This document shows, piece after piece, positions 32,316-35,685 of a DNA stretch of 35,685 nt; the stretch's first letter is position 1; each line of letters opens with the position of its first letter. A model generated the notes under the pieces. That model did no database searches. It saw only the letters and a list, made by a program, of their open reading frames with translations, and had not been told where the DNA came from. Both the position numbers and the translations under genes were made by a program. The stretch is from Allomyces macrogynus ATCC 38327 (taxonomy: Eukaryota; Blastocladiomycota; Blastocladiomycetes; Blastocladiales; Blastocladiaceae), in contig GG745354.1 of NCBI GenBank assembly GCA_000151295.1, positions 391,269-426,953 of the forward strand, written 5' to 3'.

Positions 32316-32856
32316 CGTCAGCCACCCGAACGGCACGCCCCGGGCGAACCACGCAGGAGCGAGCAGCACCGGCCCGTGCCCTGCCGCCGCATGAGGACGC
32401 CGACGACGACAGACACAAGACAAGGGGCACACGGATCCCACGGCCTGCCGCCTGGGCGAAGGAGTGCCAAAGCAACCCCCGGAAAACGCATGCTTGACTT
32501 GCATCGTTCGCTTTCGACCGACGCGGCGCATCAGAGATCGCACGCCGCAGCGTGCGGTTGAAATGCCCATGCGGTGGGTCCCCCCGACGACTATCTTTCT
32601 CTCCCTGCGACGGCGCGGGCACAGCACACACACAACCAAAGGAGAGAGCGAGACACGAACACAAAATGGGGACGTTGCACGGCGCGGCACAGCACGGACG
32701 ACGCGGCGTGCGGCACGCGTGAGGACGCCAAAGGGATTGCGGCGCACGCACACAAACTGCGCGGGGCGTGCAAGGGCGGACGCGCGTGGGCCGTGGTCGC
32801 GTGGGTTCTTGCGGCGGAAAACTTGGCTCGGGCTTGGTTGGAAACAGCTGGTTGTC

Positions 32857-32890
32857 TTTTTTTTTTCTTTTCTTTTTTTTTTTTTTTTTT
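32857..32890. repeat. Pyrimidine/T tract including T18
   Basis: A 34-base stretch of T broken by two C, ending in an uninterrupted run of 18 T, about 700 bp upstream of the Atm1 start codon. It could be a poly(dA:dT) nucleosome-depleting promoter element or part of a leader intron. Confidence 0.85.
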
Positions 32891-33600
32891 CGCGGGGCGG
32901 GTGCGCGGGGGCGCCTGCAACGTTACGCGAGCGGTAGGCCTTGCGGTTGCTGCTGCTACTGCTAAATGCTTTTTGGGCCGCTGCTGGATGATGGGTTGCG
33001 TTTGGTTATTTTTTCTTCCTCTTTCTCGGCATTTGCTGCTGCAGGGCGGCTGTTGTCCGCCGACCCACACACTTCGAGTCGGCTCCCACTAGTCACTCCG
33101 AGCTGTTTCCCGCTGCTCCAGGTACCAGAGCCGATTCAGCTCGGTTTCCAAAGCGAAAAGCACATCGAGAACCTGGTTTCTCGTGGCTTACTCACCGCAC
33201 TTGCACGTGCCGTGCCAGCTCTGTCGGCTGCGTGTGACGCTGACATTGCACAAATGTCTCCCACGTCTCCCGCCTCCACCACTTGGACCATCACCCACCA
33301 TCAAGAAATGGCGCGCAACCACTGACAAATCGCGCACGATCATTAAATACAAGAGTTGCACCAGGCATCAACAACAAACCGAGGCCAGCAAGCGCAGCAC
33401 AAGCTCCTGCACCAGCTTCTCCACCCTCCCCCGAGCCAACTGCGAGCCCGGCCGACAGGTGCGAGCCGACCGACCACGAGCGTGCTTGCCCGTCAACACG
33501 AGACGCGTCGCTGGGCCATGGTCCCTGCCGACACTGTGCTCGCGCTTCACCCGTTGCCGACAATTCCAATCCGACCCGTCAAGAAGACTACGCGTGCATC

Positions 33601-35685
33601 ATGACCGCGCTCGCCGCCATGCTGCGCACGACGCGCGCAAGGCCCGTGGGTGCCGCTCGCGCCATGCATTTCCGTACTTCACCGGCATGGCCCAGTACTC
33701 TGTCGTCGTGCACGCGGGCAGCAACCGCTCAGCCATGGCGCGCGATCCCGATGGACCCCGTTCCGCTGCGCGCGTTGCACGCGTCCGCTTTGCGCGCCTC
33801 TCCACCCAAGTCCGCCGCAGCGCCATCTCCCAGCACCACGAACACGACCGCGGCCGACCAAGCAGCCAATACCGACCCCGTCACGCTGAAACCCGTCTCT
33901 GCGGCTACCGAGGGCGCCAACGACTGGGCGATCATGAAGAATCTGGCGCGGTACCTATGGCCAAAAGACGATTTCGGCGTCAAGGCGCGTGTTGTGATTG
34001 CCATGACGCTGCTCGTCGCCGGCAAAGTCCTGAACGTGCAGGTACCCTACCTGTTCAAGGAAATCGTCGACAAGTTGACGGCTGCGGGCATCAACGCCGA
34101 CATGATGACCGTCGCGGGCACCGTGATTCTCGGGTACGGTGCGGCTCGGATTGGTGCGAGTCTCTTCTCCGAACTCCGATCGGCCGTATTTGGCGCCGTA
34201 GCGCAAAAGGCGATCCGGTCCGTGTCGCGCACGATTTTCGCGCACTTGCTGCACCAGGACGCGGCGTTTCATGTCGCGCGGCAGACGGGCGCACTGACGC
34301 GTGCGATCGACCGCGGGACGAAAGGGATCGCATTCGTGCTCAGTTCCATGGTCTTCCATGTCGTCCCGACGGTCCTGGAAATTGGACTTGTGTGCGGGAT
34401 CTTGGCCACGTCGTTTGGTGGGCCCTATGCGCTCGTCACGGCCACGACCATGGTCGTATACACGGGGTTCACGGTGGCGACCACCTCGTGGCGCACGAAA
34501 TTCCGGCGCGACATGAACGCAGCCGATAATGCGGCTGCCGCGCGCGCCGTCGACTCGCTGGTGAATATCGAGGCCGTCAAGTACTTTGGCAACGAGCAGC
34601 TCGAGACGCGCGAGTACGACAAGTCGCTGGCCCAGTACGAGACGGCAGCCGTGCGCACGACCACGTCGCTCGCGTTTTTGAATGCCGGGCAGGCGTCGAT
34701 TTTCGCTGTTGCGCTCACGGCCATGATGGGTATGGCCGCGCAGGGAGTCACCGCGGGGATCCTGACTGTCGGGGATTTGGTCATGATCAACGGGCTCGTG
34801 TTCCAACTGTCGATGCCGCTCAACTTCCTCGGGACCGTCTACCGCGAACAGCGGCAGGCGTTGACGGACATGGACACCATGTTTGCACTGCAGACGATCG
34901 AGCCGTCCGTCAAGGACGCGCCGAACTCGCCGCCGCTCAACTGGACTAAGGGCGAGATTGTCTTTGACAATGTGCGGTTCGGGTACACGCCCGACCGCGA
35001 CATTTTGCAGGGCCTGTCCTTCCGCATCCAGCCGGGCGAACGTGTCGGCTTTTGCGGCGGGTCCGGGTCCGGTAAATCGACGCTTGTCAAGCTGCTCTTC
35101 CGTCTGTACGACCCAGCGTCGGGTACCGTGTCGATCGACGGCCAGCCGCTCGCGCAGGTGCAGGCCGCGTCGGTGCGCGACCGCATGTCGATTGTCCCGC
35201 AGGACACGGTTCTGTTCAACGCGTCGGTCGCGTACAATATCCGGTACGCGCGGCCCGACGCGACCGACACCGATATCGAGCGTGCCGCGCGCCGCGCGCA
35301 GATCCATGACCGGATTGTGACGGCCGATCCGGCCGGGTACGCGGCGCAGGTCGGGGACCGTGGGGCCAAGTTGTCGGGTGGCGAACGGCAGCGGATCGCG
35401 CTGGCGCGTGCGATTTTGCGGTCACCCAAAGTGCTTGTCGTGGACGAGGGCACGTCGGCGCTCGATGCACAGACCGAGGCGGCGCTGCTCAAGGCCGTGG
35501 AAGAGTACCTCGACCATTGGCAGCGATCGAGACCAAGGACGACGGCGATATTCATTGCGCACCGGGTTGTCCACGCTCACGCACTGTGACCGGATTTTTT
35601 GGGGCTCAAGGAGGGGCCAGGGGGGCCGAAGGGTGGGTCGCATGGATCAGTTGGTGTGCGATGCCAGAGTGGGGTTGTACCGGGC
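33601..35685 (+). CDS. ATM1: Mitochondrial ABC half-transporter Atm1/ABCB7, 3' end frameshifted and cut by window
   Basis: This inner-membrane exporter is needed for cytosolic iron-sulfur protein assembly. Start is ATG 33601 in a continuous frame. The first 95 residues are Arg/Ala/Ser-rich ([20 protein letters not shown]) like a mitochondrial presequence. The membrane domain follows, with VNVQ-type [14 protein letters not shown], the family hallmark EAVKYFGNE and [20 protein letters not shown]. The ATPase has Walker [11 protein letters not shown]-loop [10 protein letters not shown], signature [16 protein letters not shown], Walker [13 protein letters not shown] and H-loop FIAHR. After the H-loop the frame breaks at the GGG of 35564-35566: the written frame stops at TGA 35587, whereas one base off reads [11 protein letters not shown], the expected continuation. 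A further break lies near 35597, after which MDQLV appears. No intron is evident. The true C-terminus lies at or just past the right edge. Confidence 0.92.

Larger units (their letters stand above)
31418..33600. other. Long divergent intergenic Snf5 / Atm1
   Basis: About 2.2 kb between two divergent start codons. I find no protein with recognisable domains on either strand; frames are Arg/Thr-rich shadow translations. It contains a CGATG microsatellite and a long T tract. It must hold both promoters, and 5' leader exons or introns for the transporter are likely. Confidence 0.45.

Noticed and set aside
31971..32753. Minus-strand open frames of about 250 codons in the Snf5/Atm1 intergenic region
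   Set aside because: Cys/Arg/Val-rich shadow sequence in two overlapping frames of the same strand; includes the translated microsatellite.

Overview
The window is nuclear DNA of an early-diverging, GC-rich eukaryote, most probably a zoosporic fungus. Genes are split by short introns (about 45-130 bp) with GT...AG ends. The gene set is fungal: Snf5 with a C-terminal GATA-type finger, Yak1/DYRK kinase, Atm1, Gpn3 and a DUF1399 protein. Poly-Q and proline/alanine-rich tracts are common. A class C (GABA-B-like) receptor fused to a bacterial-type solute-binding domain points to Blastocladiomycota or chytrids; this placement is inference and nothing in the sequence names the species.

Layout, left to right: a seven-TM protein running off the left edge (minus); alanine aminotransferase (minus, 3 exons), divergent from cytosolic aspartyl-tRNA synthetase (plus, 3 exons); the solute-binding/7TM receptor (plus, about 12 exons), broken by stops and frameshifts and followed by an out-of-frame PH-like tail; a possible BTB relic on the opposite strand; an unrecognised Ser/Pro/Ala-rich coiled-coil protein (plus, 3 exons); a DUF1399 protein with a four-copy 87-bp tandem repeat (minus, 4 exons); GPN-loop GTPase Gpn3 (minus, 3 exons); a Yak1-like kinase of about 1,900 residues containing an assembly gap (plus); Snf5 with a very Gln-rich N-terminus (minus); and an Atm1-type mitochondrial ABC half-transporter (plus) whose last part is frameshifted near the right edge.

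The genes do not form a cluster or pathway; this is ordinary chromosomal gene order with housekeeping genes interspersed with accessory ones. The most unusual content is the receptor at 7177-10753, which joins a type-II (SBP family 1-like) periplasmic-binding module, a class C 7TM core and a probable PH-like tail. It carries two in-frame TAG codons, a TAA and three frameshifts. Snf5 and Atm1 also show single-base frame breaks, and the Yak1 gap has duplicated flanks, so sequence or assembly error competes with true gene decay as the explanation.
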